Origin: Phaseolus vulgaris
Lineage: Eukaryota; Streptophyta; Magnoliopsida; Fabales; Fabaceae
NCBI RefSeq assembly: GCF_000499845.2
Contig: NC_023755.2
Coordinates: forward strand, 33,961,253 to 34,025,252
Reading direction: 5' to 3'
DNA length: 64,000 nucleotides
Shown here: in pieces, positions 9,466 through 22,813 of the stretch
How positions within the stretch are numbered: position 1 is the stretch's first letter
How the letters are laid out: each line of letters starts with the position of its first letter
Program-made: the position numbers and the translations under genes
The notes under the pieces: generated by a model
The model's database searches: none
What the model was told of the DNA's origin: nothing
What the model saw: the letters and a program-made list of their open reading frames with translations, nothing else

Positions 9466-11993
9466 TCATACAATATAATTGGTATCACTTTCTTCTTCGG
9501 ATTTGGAAGAAGGTGCAAAAAGTAATACTTTCACTATATCATTAACTGTAGGCATGGTTTGGGATGTTGATAAATAAATTGAGAAGTTTTAGCCATGTTG
9601 AGAGAAGTCTTCGTAATAGTGAAAGGTAGAGTGGTCGTGGCCATAACTAGACCACTTAGCTCAGGTGATAAGTTTCCCAGGACTCGCCTTATATGCTTTC
9701 TAGCAAAAGTTTCATCGAAGATATCATTTTCTTTCATGAGACATTGTATGCTACAAGCATTATCACCTCTCTTTTGTTCATCCTAGAAAGGAAACATCAT
9801 TCACTTCTCATCTTGTTCTCTAGTTTCATGTTTGAATATAACAATAATATAATTTAAAAATTTAGCATAATTACAAGTGAATATAGAGTGGGATACCTTG
9901 GAGGTTCCTAAGTCGTCCCAATGCCTAAGAATTTCTCCAGAACAAGAGAAGAGTCTTGGATATGGACTCATCATGGAAATGGTTTCTTTTGAGAGGTCAT
10001 CCACGATGAGGAAAGTTGCATGTACCAAGGCCAAACATGATCCTGAAGAAATCACCCCATTATCCAAATATTCCCCAAAAGCAGGAACATATTTGTTGTT
10101 GAACCATTTTGCTTCTATTAGATAAGCTTCTAGTAAGTCTATCCACTGCAACAATTAAACACCATTCTCTCATTAACCTCGTACTTTTACCTTTATTTTC
10201 ATCAATGTTTCAATTTAAAAGGACGATGGTATAATCTTACTGTTTTTTTCAAACAAGCAACAACAGTTTGCCCATGATCCTTTTGAATTTTGTATGAAAT
10301 CTCATGGGTGACGTTATACAAGGTCATGTAACATATCTTCATATATTCAGGTAGTTTCCCCATTGCATCAAGATCCCACCTGTAAACAGCGATAGTTTCA
10401 CATTTTGATTATTAATTTGGCTAGTTAAGTTTGATTGAAAAAAACTCTAGATACAAACCTTTGTACTGCCTCGTTGAAAAGAATAAGTTCATCTAATGTT
10501 CCATAAGTGTCGAACATATCATCAAGAACTTGCAAAATGCAAATAGCTTTCGCAAGTTCAATACGACAATTTGAATAACATGGTTCTGGAAATACTCCCA
10601 ACATCTAGAGGAAGCACTCTCTTGGTCCATCTCTTCCAAACCCAAGTCTTTCGATAAGTCCCATGTTTTTCCACCACCTAACTAAATCAAAGAAGCAGTC
10701 TTATGTTGCATATTTAAATCATGTCATACAACAATAAATTGAAAATGGTAAGAATAAAACTAAGGACAAATTTAACATTAAGCTACACAACCAATTTTCA
10801 TTTGAAACATGTTACGTTGTAAAAATGAATTCTTTTCAACATAAATGTTTTGAAAATTAAAAATAATTTGTAGATTGTTTGTTATTCTCTTGTAGTTTTA
10901 ACTCATGTTTGCGGGTCATCAAACATGGAGTTCCATATGATGACATGATTTGTGTTGGTTTTGCATAAATTAAATCATCTTACATTTGATAAAATATTTT
11001 GATGTAGATTAGACGTATATTGATATATATTTAAGACCATCTTTCATCTCGATTTGAAAACAATCTCAATCTTGGTTCAATTTTTTGTTATTATCATTGG
11101 GTGGAACACAAAATTACCTTGAGATATCTACTAATTCATTCTAGTGCATCGATTGAACTGTGTCATACTCTAGCCTTGCAAATTCTAGAAGAGCAGGAAT
11201 TTGGCTCTTTTCTTTGTTATATTGTACCATGTAATTTTTTGCTCCCAACCTACTCATTCTTTGGTGTCTTGGAAGTTTTAAGGCTTCAACAACTACTATT
11301 CCTACTTTAAGACTTAGGAGTGGTAGTGACTGACTGGTGCAGATGAGCCCTTGAGAACTCCAAGACATGATGTAGTACTTATTCACCTTGTGCACCAAAA
11401 TATGATGCCTCGTACAAACTTAACATGCCCTAAATGTCTCCGGTGACCGATTCCTCGAAATTTCCACTTTTGTCCAAAAACTTATTGAAAACATCTGCAT
11501 CTAATAAGCAATACATGATCAAATTAGTATGTTTGTGTAACAACAATTAGGTAGCTAGGTATTGATGAAAACAAAATGATATTATAATTCATGAAAATTG
11601 GCTTTTGAATAGTCTTTAATATTCAAACAATATCTTTCTTGGAAGATAGAAGCACAAATTTTCTCATGCTTTAAAAAAAGAATAAAGCACTTAAATAAGT
11701 TTAACAAATGTAGGGCAAATAATAAGTGTACATGAAGATGTAGACCAATCTTTATGTCTCAGCAAGTGAAATTGAAGAGTTGTGGCAAAGAGGTCTTGAA
11801 CATTGTTACAATCTCCTACTCTTCCAAGTTGTAAGTTAATCTCTTCTTTGAAATGGTGCTTAATTCCTAGTCTTTGAATGGTGTCAATCAACTTCAATGT
11901 TCTCAATGAATCATTTGATTTTAGTAATACCTCTTGGCTTCTTATTTTAAGTTGCACCAAACTTGTCAGCATGGGATTAGTTTGACTAGGCAC
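9466..11993 (-). pseudogene. Terpene synthase pseudogene
   Basis: Six exons of a plant terpene synthase are readable on the minus strand at 11993-11732, about 11500-11118, 10677-10459, 10379-10241, 10145-9897 and 9782-about 9466. Sizes of 219, 139 and 249 bp are the classic ones for this family, and junctions follow GT-AG. Exon 2 has LKLIDTIQRLGIKHHF; exon 3 FNKFLDKSGNFEES and EALKLPRHQRMSRLGAKNYM; exon 4 the metal-binding DDXXD motif as DDMFD (10510-10524); exon 5 WDLDAMGKLPEYMK; exon 6 and 7 the second metal site DDLGTSKDE. The first exon with RRX8W is not found. Stops lie at 11430, 11379, 11141 (exon 3) and 10605 (TGG to TAG in exon 4). There is a frameshift inside exon 3 and another near 9545, after which NDIVKVLLF resumes in a new frame. 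It is a decayed copy, probably once making a mono- or sesquiterpene from a prenyl diphosphate. Confidence 0.93.
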
Positions 11994-12042
11994 CTGTAAT
12001 GTTATCACCATGAAGAAATTCAATGAAGGAAACTGGTAAAAA

Positions 12043-12231
12043 TCATGTTAGTGTGTTCCCCAAAACACAATCATACATATATGTAACACTATCACCTAAA
12101 AGAACCCACTCAAAAAAAATATTATTGTTAATAAAATTTGTAATGTGTTGTCGAGATGATTTTGGCAATGCATCGATATGGTCGAGAAACTCCTGTACAT
12201 GCAGATCAGGACTACCAGGGACGAGAACATC
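12043..12231 (-). other. Short unidentified reading frame
   Basis: A 62-codon open stretch with no ATG near its start contains PDLHVQEFLDHIDALPKS. The composition looks coding-like, and it lies 50 bp upstream of terpene synthase exon 2. It does not resemble terpene synthase exon 1 and I do not recognise the family. It could be a gene fragment or chance. Confidence 0.2.
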
Positions 12232-12310
12232 TCAGTAACCCAGAACAAAGCCACAAACATAGGTTTTGCAAAGAATTTGTATTTGATGTCAAACTAATGC
12301 AGAGATTAAT

Positions 12311-12532
12311 TGTGGGATCCGTGTTAATTTAGGTTCATCACTATGAGGGCCCAACACATATATGTAAATATGTTGATCAACATCAAGCCAATGTACACAT
12401 TTAATACCCTTATAACCACTGAATACCAAGTATTAACTTAAACGTCGGAAAACCTTTTGCAGATATCCCCATTCTAATCGAAGACGATAGCCAAGACCTA
12501 TCTAGCAGCAACGCCTAGACATCTAAGTAACA
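12311..12532 (+). mobile_element. Possible small solo LTR
   Basis: TG...CA termini (TGTGGGATCC to CTAAGTAACA) enclose ACTTAAACGTCGGAAAACC followed by TTTTGCAG, a degenerate form of the U5 word found in the Tat-type LTR at 42093-42120. Flanking pentamers TTAAT and TTAAA match at four of five positions. Divergence and short length make this tentative. Confidence 0.35.
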
Positions 12533-14086
12533 TTAAAAATGAGACCTTCCCAACCCGTACAAGAAAAAAAAAACTAAGAAAAAGAAAATAACTACAAACA
12601 ACGCAAATCTTTAGAGTTATTAGATGAAAAAATTATGAATCATTGCATATGTCATATGATTTTGGTAGAATTTTTTTTAATTAGAACCATGACACCATAA
12701 ACATATTTTTTTCTAACAAAAGTGAATCTAGGTTGTCAAGGTATGTGAGAGGATATCCTAGAACAACTTTTTCCTATCACATATTCTTTACTTATCAAGA
12801 AGTCTCACAATTATGTATACTTGTTATGAGTGGTTAAATCTGAAGACTTCTTTGCCTTGTGATCTAGTTGCGAAATTTTGTCAACAAACTCTTACCTTTG
12901 CAAATAAAGTGGAGGAACAAAAATGAAAGGTGATTTGGTGTAGAGTGGAGTTTAGGCAAGTGAAGAACAAGAACAAACAGGTGTTTGAGGGGGGAGTTGA
13001 TTAACACAAATAGGATGATGCTGGAGGCCACATACTGGGGGATTGTAATGGATGAAGTTTTATGCCCAGGTTTCTGTTCTTTATTGGCACAATGATAAGT
13101 AATTCAAGTTGGAATCTGTGCCCTTCAGTGAAAGATGATTCAAGATCACTATAAGAAAAGCAACTACAACACACATGGTGAGGGCTTTGTGAGGAACAGA
13201 TGCAAATATGAGTTCAGATATTGAAAGTTTGTTCTTGGTCTATAGTATAACTTTTAGGAAACACAAAAAATTAAATAATATTATATTGCTAATATGAGTT
13301 ATTAATTTGATCTTATAAGTTCTATTACTGATCCTCGTTTTAATATTAAAACATTTTTTTTTTAAAACTTAAAAAAATTAACATTTATATAAAATTTCTT
13401 AAACAACATTATTTAATGTAAAATGTTCAGTCAAGGTTTCAACTCCGTTCTTGATGTCACATCATATTTAAAATGTTCAGTCAAGGTTTCAATTTCAACC
13501 AATAAAAAATTGTACCAACAACAAAAGACTGTACCAACAATAAAAAACTGTACCAATAATTTATTATGAGACTCTTCAGATTCAACTTTTTTCTATGAAT
13601 ACATTAAACGTGTATGTGTTAATTTACAAATACTTATCTATACTAAATTATAAACTTAAAAGATGAATAAAATAATGTAAAAGACCTGTACCGATCATCT
13701 ATTAACGTCCATTTCACAAATAAATACAACTTTCTTTATTTCTTATGTGCATATATTTCTTTCTTGCCGTTCGTTTGTCTTTTTCATTTTCGAGACATTA
13801 TAAAAATATTTATCTTTCTACATTTCTTCCTATTTTAATAAATAAAATAAAGTTATTTTCTTTTGAAAGTTGATATAGTCCATTTTTAAATATAGAATAC
13901 AATTATTTATACAGAAGATAATTTTACTTGAGTTGATTAAAACTAAAAATTAAAAAATATTTATAATCTATAACTAAACCCTAAAGATAAAAGATTTGAC
14001 GCAAACATTTTCAGATTGTATTTTACTTTTATAACTATATCTCCCACTTCATAATTGTTTTTTTATTATATTAACTTTTTATTACA

Positions 14087-14087
<1 letters not shown>
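12533..14087. other. Unassigned intergenic DNA
   Basis: No gene found. The 23-base word AAAATGTTCAGTCAAGGTTT(CAA) occurs twice, at about 13421 and 13471, and GTACCAACAA-like words repeat three times near 13511-13555. These are small local duplications. 12880-13250 has a purine-rich, GC-higher strand that translates to nothing recognisable. Confidence 0.35.

Positions 14088-14148
<61 letters not shown>
14088..14148. repeat. (TA)n microsatellite
   Basis: About 30 uninterrupted TA dinucleotides at the left edge of duplication copy B. Confidence 0.95.
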
Positions 14149-14150
<2 letters not shown>

Positions 14151-14278
14151 ATGGGAATGACGAGTGAGATAGACCTCAGCAGTTACTGAGGTAGACTTAT
14201 ATAGACTTAGTCACCAGTTATGCCTGCCCACATGTTCAACAAGTAAACATTATTCACGTGCAGTAAGAAACAAATTGA

Positions 14279-14991
14279 GACTTTTTTTTTTCTCATATAT
14301 CACTATTTTTAATTTTATTTTTATATTTAGTATTTTTTTTATTTTTCTATTTAGTGTTCTTTTGTTTTTTAGTTTTTATTTAATATCATTCATGATTTTA
14401 TTTTTTATTTTGAAAAAAAGATTTTTCATAATGGTGTTTTTAGAATTTTTTATTTCTTTATCTAGAGTGAATGGAGAAGAAAAAAATAAATATAAAATAG
14501 AATAAAAATAAATTTAACAACTAATAAAATAAAATAAAATAAATTTTAAAAAGAATTAATAAATTAAAAAAATAAAATTTTGAATGCATTAAAAATATTA
14601 TTGTATTGGTGATTTTTAATGTTTTAAATAGTTAGAAATATAATTATTGAAAAAAGAAATGAGTTTTTACAAAATAAAAATAAAAATAATAAATTTAAAA
14701 TGTATAGTTTAATTTTTCTTTTAAAATGAAGAAAAAAAAATCAAACTTTACAACAACATATAAAAGTTTAATTATTTTATTGGTTTTTTAAATTTATTTT
14801 TATTCTATTTTATATTTCTTTTTTTCTTTTTCATTTACTCTAGATAAAGAAATAAAAAATTCTAAAAGCACCATCCTCAAAAACCATATTCTAAAACGTT
14901 TTTTTTTTTAAATAAAAAATAAAACCATGAGAAAAAACAGTGTTAAATAAGAAATAAAAATAAAAATAGTGTTAAAAGGAGAAAAAAAGTC
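14279..14991. mobile_element. Foldback element, MULE-like
   Basis: A 713-bp element with inverted arms of about 250 bp (14279-14540 and 14740-14991) around a short AT-rich loop. It starts GACTTTTTTTTTCTC and ends GAGAAAAAAAGTC. Arms share TTTATTTTTATTCTATTTT, ACTCTAGATAAAGAAATAAA and their complements. Flanking 9-mers ACAAATTGA and ATAAAGTGC match only partly. Duplication copy A reads GAAACAAAGCGCTCATC at 362-378, without the insert, which marks the empty site. Long arms and a 9-bp target point to a Mutator-type MITE. No coding is present. Confidence 0.75.
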
Positions 14992-15245
14992 ATAAAGTGC
15001 TTATGATTTTTCAAATGTATAAATTTTATTGATTTAATATAACATAATAAAAGATAGAAAAATAAAAATGAATAAAAGTAGTAAAATAAATTTTACATTT
15101 TATTTAAATTATATTTTCACGAACTAGCTGATAAAAAAAAAATCCGCAAACTAGTTGATGATCTGAGAACAAACCCACACCCACATGTTATGTTTTCTTT
15201 AAAAAGAATATGTCAAAGAGTAGTAATTATTAACGTTGACATCAA

Positions 15246-16920
15246 GGCTCTGTTTGGATTGAGGAGGGGATGTGTGAGGATTTGAGGGAGTGGATGTGTG
15301 AGGAAAGTGTGAAGAAAGTGAGAGTGTTTGGATTGGGGTATGTTAGGGTGGATGTGTGAGGAAAGTTTATGAGAGTTTGTGAGTGATGTGATGGTTATGA
15401 TGAAATTTTAATTTTGTTTAAAGGTGTGAATTGTTACTTTACAGATTAACCCTTGCCTATTAAAAAAATTAATAATAAAATAAGTTTTTTTGTTTAAAAA
15501 TGAAAAACTTTCACACATTTCGTAAATTTAAAAATTATAATTAAAAAAATATATGTTAAAGGTAAATATGTATAATATAAAAATTATAATTAGAAAAAAA
15601 AATATGTATTCAACAAATTAAATAAAAACAGAACTTCAAGTAATAAAATTGAAAAATAAATCAAATCTTATATAAATAAAAAGATATTATTTTTTAATAT
15701 TAAAAACCCTCTAGAAATGAAAAATAAAAAATACTACAACAACATAAATAGAATGTAATTAACAATAAAAAAAATTTCATAAAAAATTATAATAAAATAA
15801 ATTATAATTCATAAACATAATAACTATATATAGAAATATATTAATATAAACATAACAAAAAAATAAAAACAGAATTTCAAATAATTTCTTTAAATATTAA
15901 ACATATACTATAAAATTAAAAAATAAATCACATCTTATATAAATAAAAAATTACTATTTTTTAATATTAAAAAACTTCACAATAAAGCAATCTAAAAAAT
16001 ACAACATAACAAAAATATAACTTAATTAATCATAGAAAAGGATTTCATAAAAAATAAGGATAAAAACGTATTAGTAGTATAATCCGATATAGTTCAATAA
16101 TTAATTATTATTATTATCTTTATTAAATATTTGTGTTAGTTAAATTTATTTAATAACTAATATTTATAATAAAGTGTAGTTTTTATCAATAAATTATGTA
16201 AAAATACGTGAAAATATATTAATTATATTTTCAGTTTCTAATGAATAATTTAAGTTAGAATAAAATTATTTTAAGTGATGGATTGTTTTTAGGGATTTTT
16301 TTTGTATTAAACAAATAAAATATTTAGTATAAAATAAAATGAAAAATGTTTAGTATAACTTTTGGTGATGACCATGATCCAACCCAGGTAATATTTTCAA
16401 TTTTAATTAGATATAGTATATTTTTTTCTTTAAAAAAAAACTAAATTCAACCACATTTAATAAAATATCTGATTAGAACTTGAAAAATAGGTATCACATG
16501 ATCTACTCTAATAACTAATATATAAATGAAATATTTTATTTAATTATATTTTTTTTACACTGATTTATAATATTTTATAAAATAATAAACAAACTTAAAA
16601 CTTCCTTAAAATTTATTATGATTTATTTCTTCATTTTAAATATTATATATATATATATTTTAAACATAGTACAATAAATTTTTTAAAATACTAATACATT
16701 CCAATGAAGCATTGTGATACATTCAAATGAGGGTAAATTTGGAAATAAGGGATGCTGACATGGCTTTCCTTCTACATCTCTTCATTTTGAGGGGAGAGGA
16801 TATTTACTGTTCACAGGTATATCCTCTCCTTCACTTCCCTGCACATCCCTTGATCCAAACCATGGATATCCACTCACATCCTTCCTCTTGAACAGTACAT
16901 CCATGGAAGCAAACAGGGGG
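15246..16920 (-). mobile_element. PIF/Harbinger-like element, non-autonomous
   Basis: Left end GGCTCTGTTTGGATTGAG and right end GGAAGCAAACAGGGGG are imperfect inverted repeats flanked by CAA at 15243-15245 and 16921-16923. The left subterminal part (GGATGTGTGAGGATTTGAG, GTGAGTGATGTGATGG) and right subterminal part (CACTCACATCC, GAACAGTACATCC) are the reverse complements of the right and left parts of the element at 61444-62376, so both are one family in opposite orientation. The interior is AT-rich without a transposase frame. CAA is not the usual TWA target, so the exact ends are a little uncertain. Confidence 0.65.
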
Positions 16921-17532
16921 CAAATCTACCTGGTACTCCCTAATGCTTGGTTTGATAGTAGACCACTCAACTAATGGCAAATTCACATAAATGATGCAAT
17001 TTAATTATGAAATTGTCAAAATGCAGAAAAAAATTATATAAATAATATTTTATAGTCAAAATCATATTTTATTTAAATTGAAGTTCACAACTCAATTTGC
17101 AATTTGTTGAAATTTTTTTCCATAAAAAAATATAATTATTATTTTAAAATAAAAATATATATGTAATAATTATTTAAAATTATATGAACTAAATAATAAT
17201 GTTGTTAAATTATTTCTTTAATTTAGTTTATTTAAGAAAAGTATACATAAAATTTAAATATTAAAATAATATCTTATTGTTGACTGCAATCACTCAATAA
17301 TGTATATAAACTTGAAAAACTTCATATACAATTTTTTAATATATCAATGATTTAGGATAAGTTTATTTTTTTGAAAAAAATTGTTTTAATTCTTCAACTT
17401 TATAAAGGCTTTGTTTAAATAAAACAAAATTAAACTTTTGTTATTATTTATAAAATAACAAATTTCACAATATTATTATTCAATTCATGTAATTTTAAAT
17501 AATTTATAAATTATTATTACATATATATGTTT

Positions 17533-19449
17533 TGTAAGGATCTAGAAAATAACTTTAGAGTAGAAGTGCTACATTTAAATGACACTTGAATATTTTGATA
17601 TTAAAAATGAAAAGAGCATATAACTAGAAAATTCAGTTATTTAAGTTTTATTTTAAAAGAATCACAACTCTTTAGAAGTTTTCTTTTCCCATTCATCTTC
17701 TTTCCCTCTAAGATTCTAACCTCCTCGCTCATCATTTTGACGATCGAAGTACGCCATTAGACTCCTAGTAGCGAAGACTACAAGACTGCCCGATCAGAAT
17801 CTGATAGAGTAAGTTCATTTTTGTTCCTTTTTTTCATTTTCTTTTCCTTCTCTCTAAGATTCTCACATACTCGCTTATTAGTTTGACGATCAGAGTCTAC
17901 CATTGAACTTCTGGCAGTGAACACTACAGGATTGCTTGATCAAAATCTCAGATAGAGTAAGTTCATTTTTGCTTTTCTCTTTGCGTCAAATTTTGAACTT
18001 GTTAGGTTGTCTCTGTCTATGCTTTGCATGTAAGTCTTTTAGCTTCAGGGTGAATCTCTGTTAGCTTAAGGTCCTAGTGATATAGTTATATTTTTTATCA
18101 TGGCTCTGTGTTGTAGGTTAATTATCTTTAAGTTTTTGGTAGATTTAGAGCTCTTAGTGAGCATTTGCTCAAGTAAAGGTAAGGGAATGTAGTCTTATTA
18201 TTTTCAATAGAACCCTAGGTTAGAAGATATGAATGTGGGGGTGAAGTGGTTACCATTCTCAAATTTTGCTTGCAGGATTGTCTTTTCAAAGAGTAAAGTA
18301 ATATATTTACTGAAATGGTTAATTTTGAATATTATATATTGATTTTAAAGTGAATAAGTTATTGAAAGTGTTTGTGATTGAGAATTGAAAGTGTTTTTAA
18401 TTGAGAATTAAAATGGAATTTGTTTGAGATAGAAATGTGAAATTGTAGATATAATAGATGTTGTAGAATGTATATGAGTTTGGAATTAATGAGTTAACGA
18501 ATGTATTTGAATAGTTTGTTGAATTAATTCAAATGTGATATTTAATGAGAATTGGTTGTTTGACATTAAATGAGTTATGGAATGGTGTGAAAGTGTGATC
18601 AAGACATAGTATTTTCAGGAAAGGAAATACCTTGAGATTGTTGTTAGGGTGTATTGATTTATTAGGCCTGTAATGAGACGATTCTGACTCTACTGATATA
18701 ATGGAATCACATAGATGAAGTTATTCATCTAGTGATAGTCGAAGGAGGTTCATATGACTTTGTCTGCGATTTGAAATATAATCTAGTCTTTCAGGTCATA
18801 TGAACTTACTCTGTCATATGAAATGATGAGATGATGAAATATTGAGATGTTTATATGCATGACTGTGTGGATTCATAGCTAGTAGTATGACCAGTGCAGG
18901 TCTCGGGATTTTAATTTCAATACACGAGTCTTCCGGAAGTAGAGTCAAGTGTCTGAGTGTGTGAGTCAGTAGAAATCTGAAAGGAATAATGTGGATGATA
19001 AAAGTGATAAACACTTGATGACTTTGTGTAAATTATGAAAATTTGATGGACTATGTTTGTTCTTAAAAGTCAAATTTATATTAGAATTATTAAAAATAGC
19101 CAGCTGCCGATAAAAAAATAATAATAAAATAAAATAAAATAAAAAATAGCTAGCTTACTGAGTGCTTTGTTTTGTGTTTGTTTTCTTTAATCTGTGATGA
19201 TAGTGTTAATTTACACTAGAGCATATGAAGTTGCAGGTGATAGAGTTCCTCATTGAGCAACCAGAGAAACAAATGTTTTTATGTTGAATGTTTATTTTTG
19301 TAAACGTTTGTATATATATTAAATCTCTATGAAGAGGGATATCTTTTTGAGATACAAACATGAGAAAGTAGTATATGTTTATATGTTAATTAAATATTGC
19401 TTGTTTTGTTTTTATTTTATTATATATGGATAAAATTAGGGATGTTATA
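17533..19449 (+). mobile_element. Large solo LTR, TGTAAG...ATGTTAYA family
   Basis: Starts TGTAAGGATCTAG and ends GGGATGTTATA, inside duplication copy B and absent from copy A. The part 17846-18320 matches 44485-44870 of a cleaner solo LTR, including GGCAGTGAACACTACAGG, GATAGAGTAAGTTCATTTTT and TTAGCTTAAGGTCCTAGTG. A tandem duplication of about 150 bp lies inside (17686-17826 and 17832-17975). The 3' half matches 20846-21960 in reverse. Flanking pentamers TGTTT and TTTTT agree at four of five bases. The TGTAAC-CCC/GGG-GTTACA type termini suggest Ty3/gypsy. Confidence 0.6.
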
Positions 19450-20845
19450 TTTTTATTTAATTATCATTAATTTCAACCGAAGGTTCCAATTTTGTTGACA
19501 ACTTCAATTTAATTAAAATATACTGAAGTTATCAACCCAATGCACAATTTCTTTTACATTTTATTTGTAGATATACTTAGGCTTTTTTTTATATATTGAC
19601 CTCAACACAATGATATTAAGATAATTATTTACACAAAATCTATACATAAATAGTATAAGACCTTTTTTTTTTACTTCTTACTATATGATCTTAATCTACG
19701 CAATTTAGACTATTAATAAAATTAAGATATTTTCTTTCCTTAATAAATTCTTTTACTTAATACTAAAGTCCATAATTTAGGTATACTATCATCCTAAATA
19801 TCTACCTTTTCTTAATATAGGCAAATCATTACATCACTTCATACAGTTTATTAAAATAATTTTCAACCAAATACCAATTTAAAATCACACGATTCAATAA
19901 TATACATATATAAATCCTTTAAATTTAGAATAAAACATATCTTTGGAAATAGAAAAATGTACTTATATAAATTATTTAAATTGATAAATAAAACACGTCT
20001 TTAAAATTTGAGAAATGTTATTTGAATAATTCATCATCACTTGAGTGTGATTTTTCTTGAGAATAGATATGTCAATTGAGTGTTATTTCAATGTTTGAAG
20101 GATCTATTTTTTTTGGAGGAGAGAGAATAAATATTAACTTTTTCTCTTTCTCACTTAAACTTCCAACTACCTCTTGAGTGACCATAGTTTAAGAGGAAAG
20201 GGAAATATTTTGACATCTCTTTTGTTCAAACTTTAAGTCACAACTTGAAAACAATGAACATTATCACTTAAACGACCATTAGACACTTGACAATAGTGTT
20301 TTGTTCATACTTTTAATGTTATCATTTGAGCATTGTTTGAATGACCAACCGAACAATCAAGTAGTATGTACAAATATAAATAAAACATAACAAGTATAAA
20401 ACATATAACAACTTCTAAAACAATCTTCATCAACTCTTAACTATTAGCTTCATCATAAGGATATCAAAATAGGATACCAAAATAGAAAATCAAAACAAAC
20501 ATATCACAACTTTTACATAAATATTTTAGTTTTTCTTTGAACATCTAAAATAAAACATATATTATTTAATTTAATCAAATGCATTAGGATATTAATATCA
20601 TTCTTAGTTCTATTCATCTAAATATTTAGATTAGTTTTTCTTATTTAGATATAAAAAAAATTACTTTTAAATTTATATAGTATTTTTTCTTAAAAAAATG
20701 GCTTTTCATGATAATTTAATTTAAATTCAAATAAATTATCATATGTTATCAATTATACAAATTATAAATAATCAGTATAAAAGATAAAGTAAAATAATAA
20801 TAATAATTTAAAAAATACACCTAAATAAAAGTTAAAAGTTGTTAT

Positions 20846-22750
20846 TGTAACATCCCCGGTTACAATTATATTATTTATTTAACATTCATCTATAATACTT
20901 ATCATTATTATATTTACATACGTTTATACTTATTATTTTTAAAATTTTCAAAATAAACTTTTACTTATAAACATAAAAGTACATATATACATAAACATAT
21001 CTAACAAAAGAAAAATATACAAAACATAGTAAAACCATTTTCTAATTCCTTAACCTACTTTTGTTGAGATTCTCCTGCATCATTCTCTATTCTCATGTAA
21101 CATAAAATTTTAAACACAAACCACATGGGATAAGCCAAAATTTTAAAACAAAAATATATACATGTATAAATTCCATCATATACACACACTTCAATCATAT
21201 CTCATATACTATAATGGATACAATTTCATTTCAAATATTAACATTTATTAGAACCAAACATTTAAATTTCAGCCCCACTGACTATCTCTCATGTCATAAC
21301 TCAAAGACATTAATATCACAAATAATTGACTTTACTTATGGAAGACACATGCATTGATTTTGACTCAGAGATCTGCACTTCTCATACTACTTTCACTAGC
21401 CTCTCAAATACAACTACATCAATAGGAACTAAGTCCTCTCATATGAAAGGGTAAAATCCATATGACCTGGCAAACTAGTTCTTTTTCACACCATAAACTA
21501 AGTCATAAGAACCTCTATCGACTCTCATCACTTGATAATCTTTATTCATCTGATTTCAATATACAAGTAGAGTTAAGTTATCTCCTTTGTACTAATATCA
21601 AATTCAATACATATCCAGTATTCCTTTCCTTGAAAATAGTTATGTCTACATCGTACTTCATATCATATGCAAGCTATTTATGCATTTCAAATTTAATTCA
21701 AATGTCAATAATATGAAAACTTTGTCATGTCTTTATTCTATAAGATAAATCAACCATACATTTCATAATCTAATATAATCATACACTGAAAGATAAAAAA
21801 AAACCCTTTTTTTTGGTATAAAACTCATTCATACATATACATCCAACTCAATTTAAATGCTAATAAATTGAAATTTATCAACCATTACATTATAATGATG
21901 TTCAAAAGCAATATATTAATCGATTATGAGAATAAAGTGAAAGATAAACTAATTTTATAATTTAGATATAATTAAAAACATTTCTTCAAAGTTTAGAAAA
22001 TACCCTCTCGCCCAACAAATTAAGTACATCTTGCAAATCGTCCAACCACCATTATGCTCATTCAGCCAAAGGCATCAGCACAAGCAACCACTTTTAGTCG
22101 TCCAACAAACAAAACGTTCTTCCAACAACTACTCCACTAGGAGTTTTTCATAAAAACATTTCACCCGAGAAATGGTTCACCTAGTGACTAAAACATTGGG
22201 ATTGTTTATTTAAAAGGCTTGTCCAATGAATTTGGCTTACAGAGCGACCAAAGCTCTCAGGTTTTAATTGAATGAATTTTTTTCAACGAGTCTGCATAAA
22301 AATAAGTGTTTTTTTTTTTTGCAGAATATAATATGGATCCAGTGTAGTTCAAGATGTGTTTTTCAATTCATTTTCTACCTATCATAGAATAAAGTACTTC
22401 AAACTAACTTGAACTTGTTGTTCATGTCTAGTATTCTAACATAAAATTGATAAAAGCATACAACAATTCAAAATCATTCAAAAGTCAACAAGTTCATTTC
22501 AAGCTCAAATAAGATCAACACACAAACCCTCCATAAGACACACAAGAAGTTGATCATGTACATAGAAACCTAATAAATGATATGAACATATTCTTACGAT
22601 CCTGAACTAGTAGAGACTCGTCTTAACTCTAAAAAAACTACATGCAACACATTTCCCCCAAGACATGCATAATTTCTCAAAACAAGAAAAAAGGGGTGGA
22701 GAGGAACTTACTCTTAAGAAAAAACTGATTAGATAAACTTGTTCAATTAT
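20846..22750 (-). mobile_element. LTR-type repeat, inverted relative
   Basis: Begins TGTAACATCCCCGG, the reverse complement of the GGGATGTTATA end at 19449. Read on the minus strand its 21280-21560 part parallels 18660-18960: GATCTGCACTTCTCATACTA on plus corresponds to the inverse of TAGTATGACCAGTGCAGGTC. The other end is not defined; AAGAGTAAGTTCCTCTCC (minus) near 22700-22715 resembles the family's GATAGAGTAAGTTC word. The two relatives, 1.4 kb apart and opposite, could pair in a transcript. Confidence 0.5.
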
Positions 22751-22813
22751 TCACTATGATTCCTATGTTAAACTCTAATCTTTAAAAGGATGAAAAAATT
22801 GGTAAGATTCTTA

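Larger units (their letters stand above)
14160..20660 (+). repeat. Segmental duplication, copy B
   Basis: Counterpart of 280-2790, more than doubled in length by three insertions (14279-14991, 15246-16920 and about 17533-19449). Collinear blocks remain at 14200-14278, 15000-15245, 16921-17530 (weak) and 19780-20660. The last has the clearest match, including CCAATTTAAAATCACACGAT against CCAATTTAAAATCACATGAT at about 1931, and CTCTTGAGTGACCATAGTTT against a near copy at about 2272. Differences outside the insertions are numerous. Confidence 0.7.

Noticed and set aside
9595..9786. Plus-strand frames over the terpene synthase exons
   Set aside because: Antisense shadows of exons read convincingly on the minus strand with splice sites.
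14275..14505. 76-aa Phe-rich frame
   Set aside because: Lies in the T-rich arm of the foldback element; low-complexity artefact.
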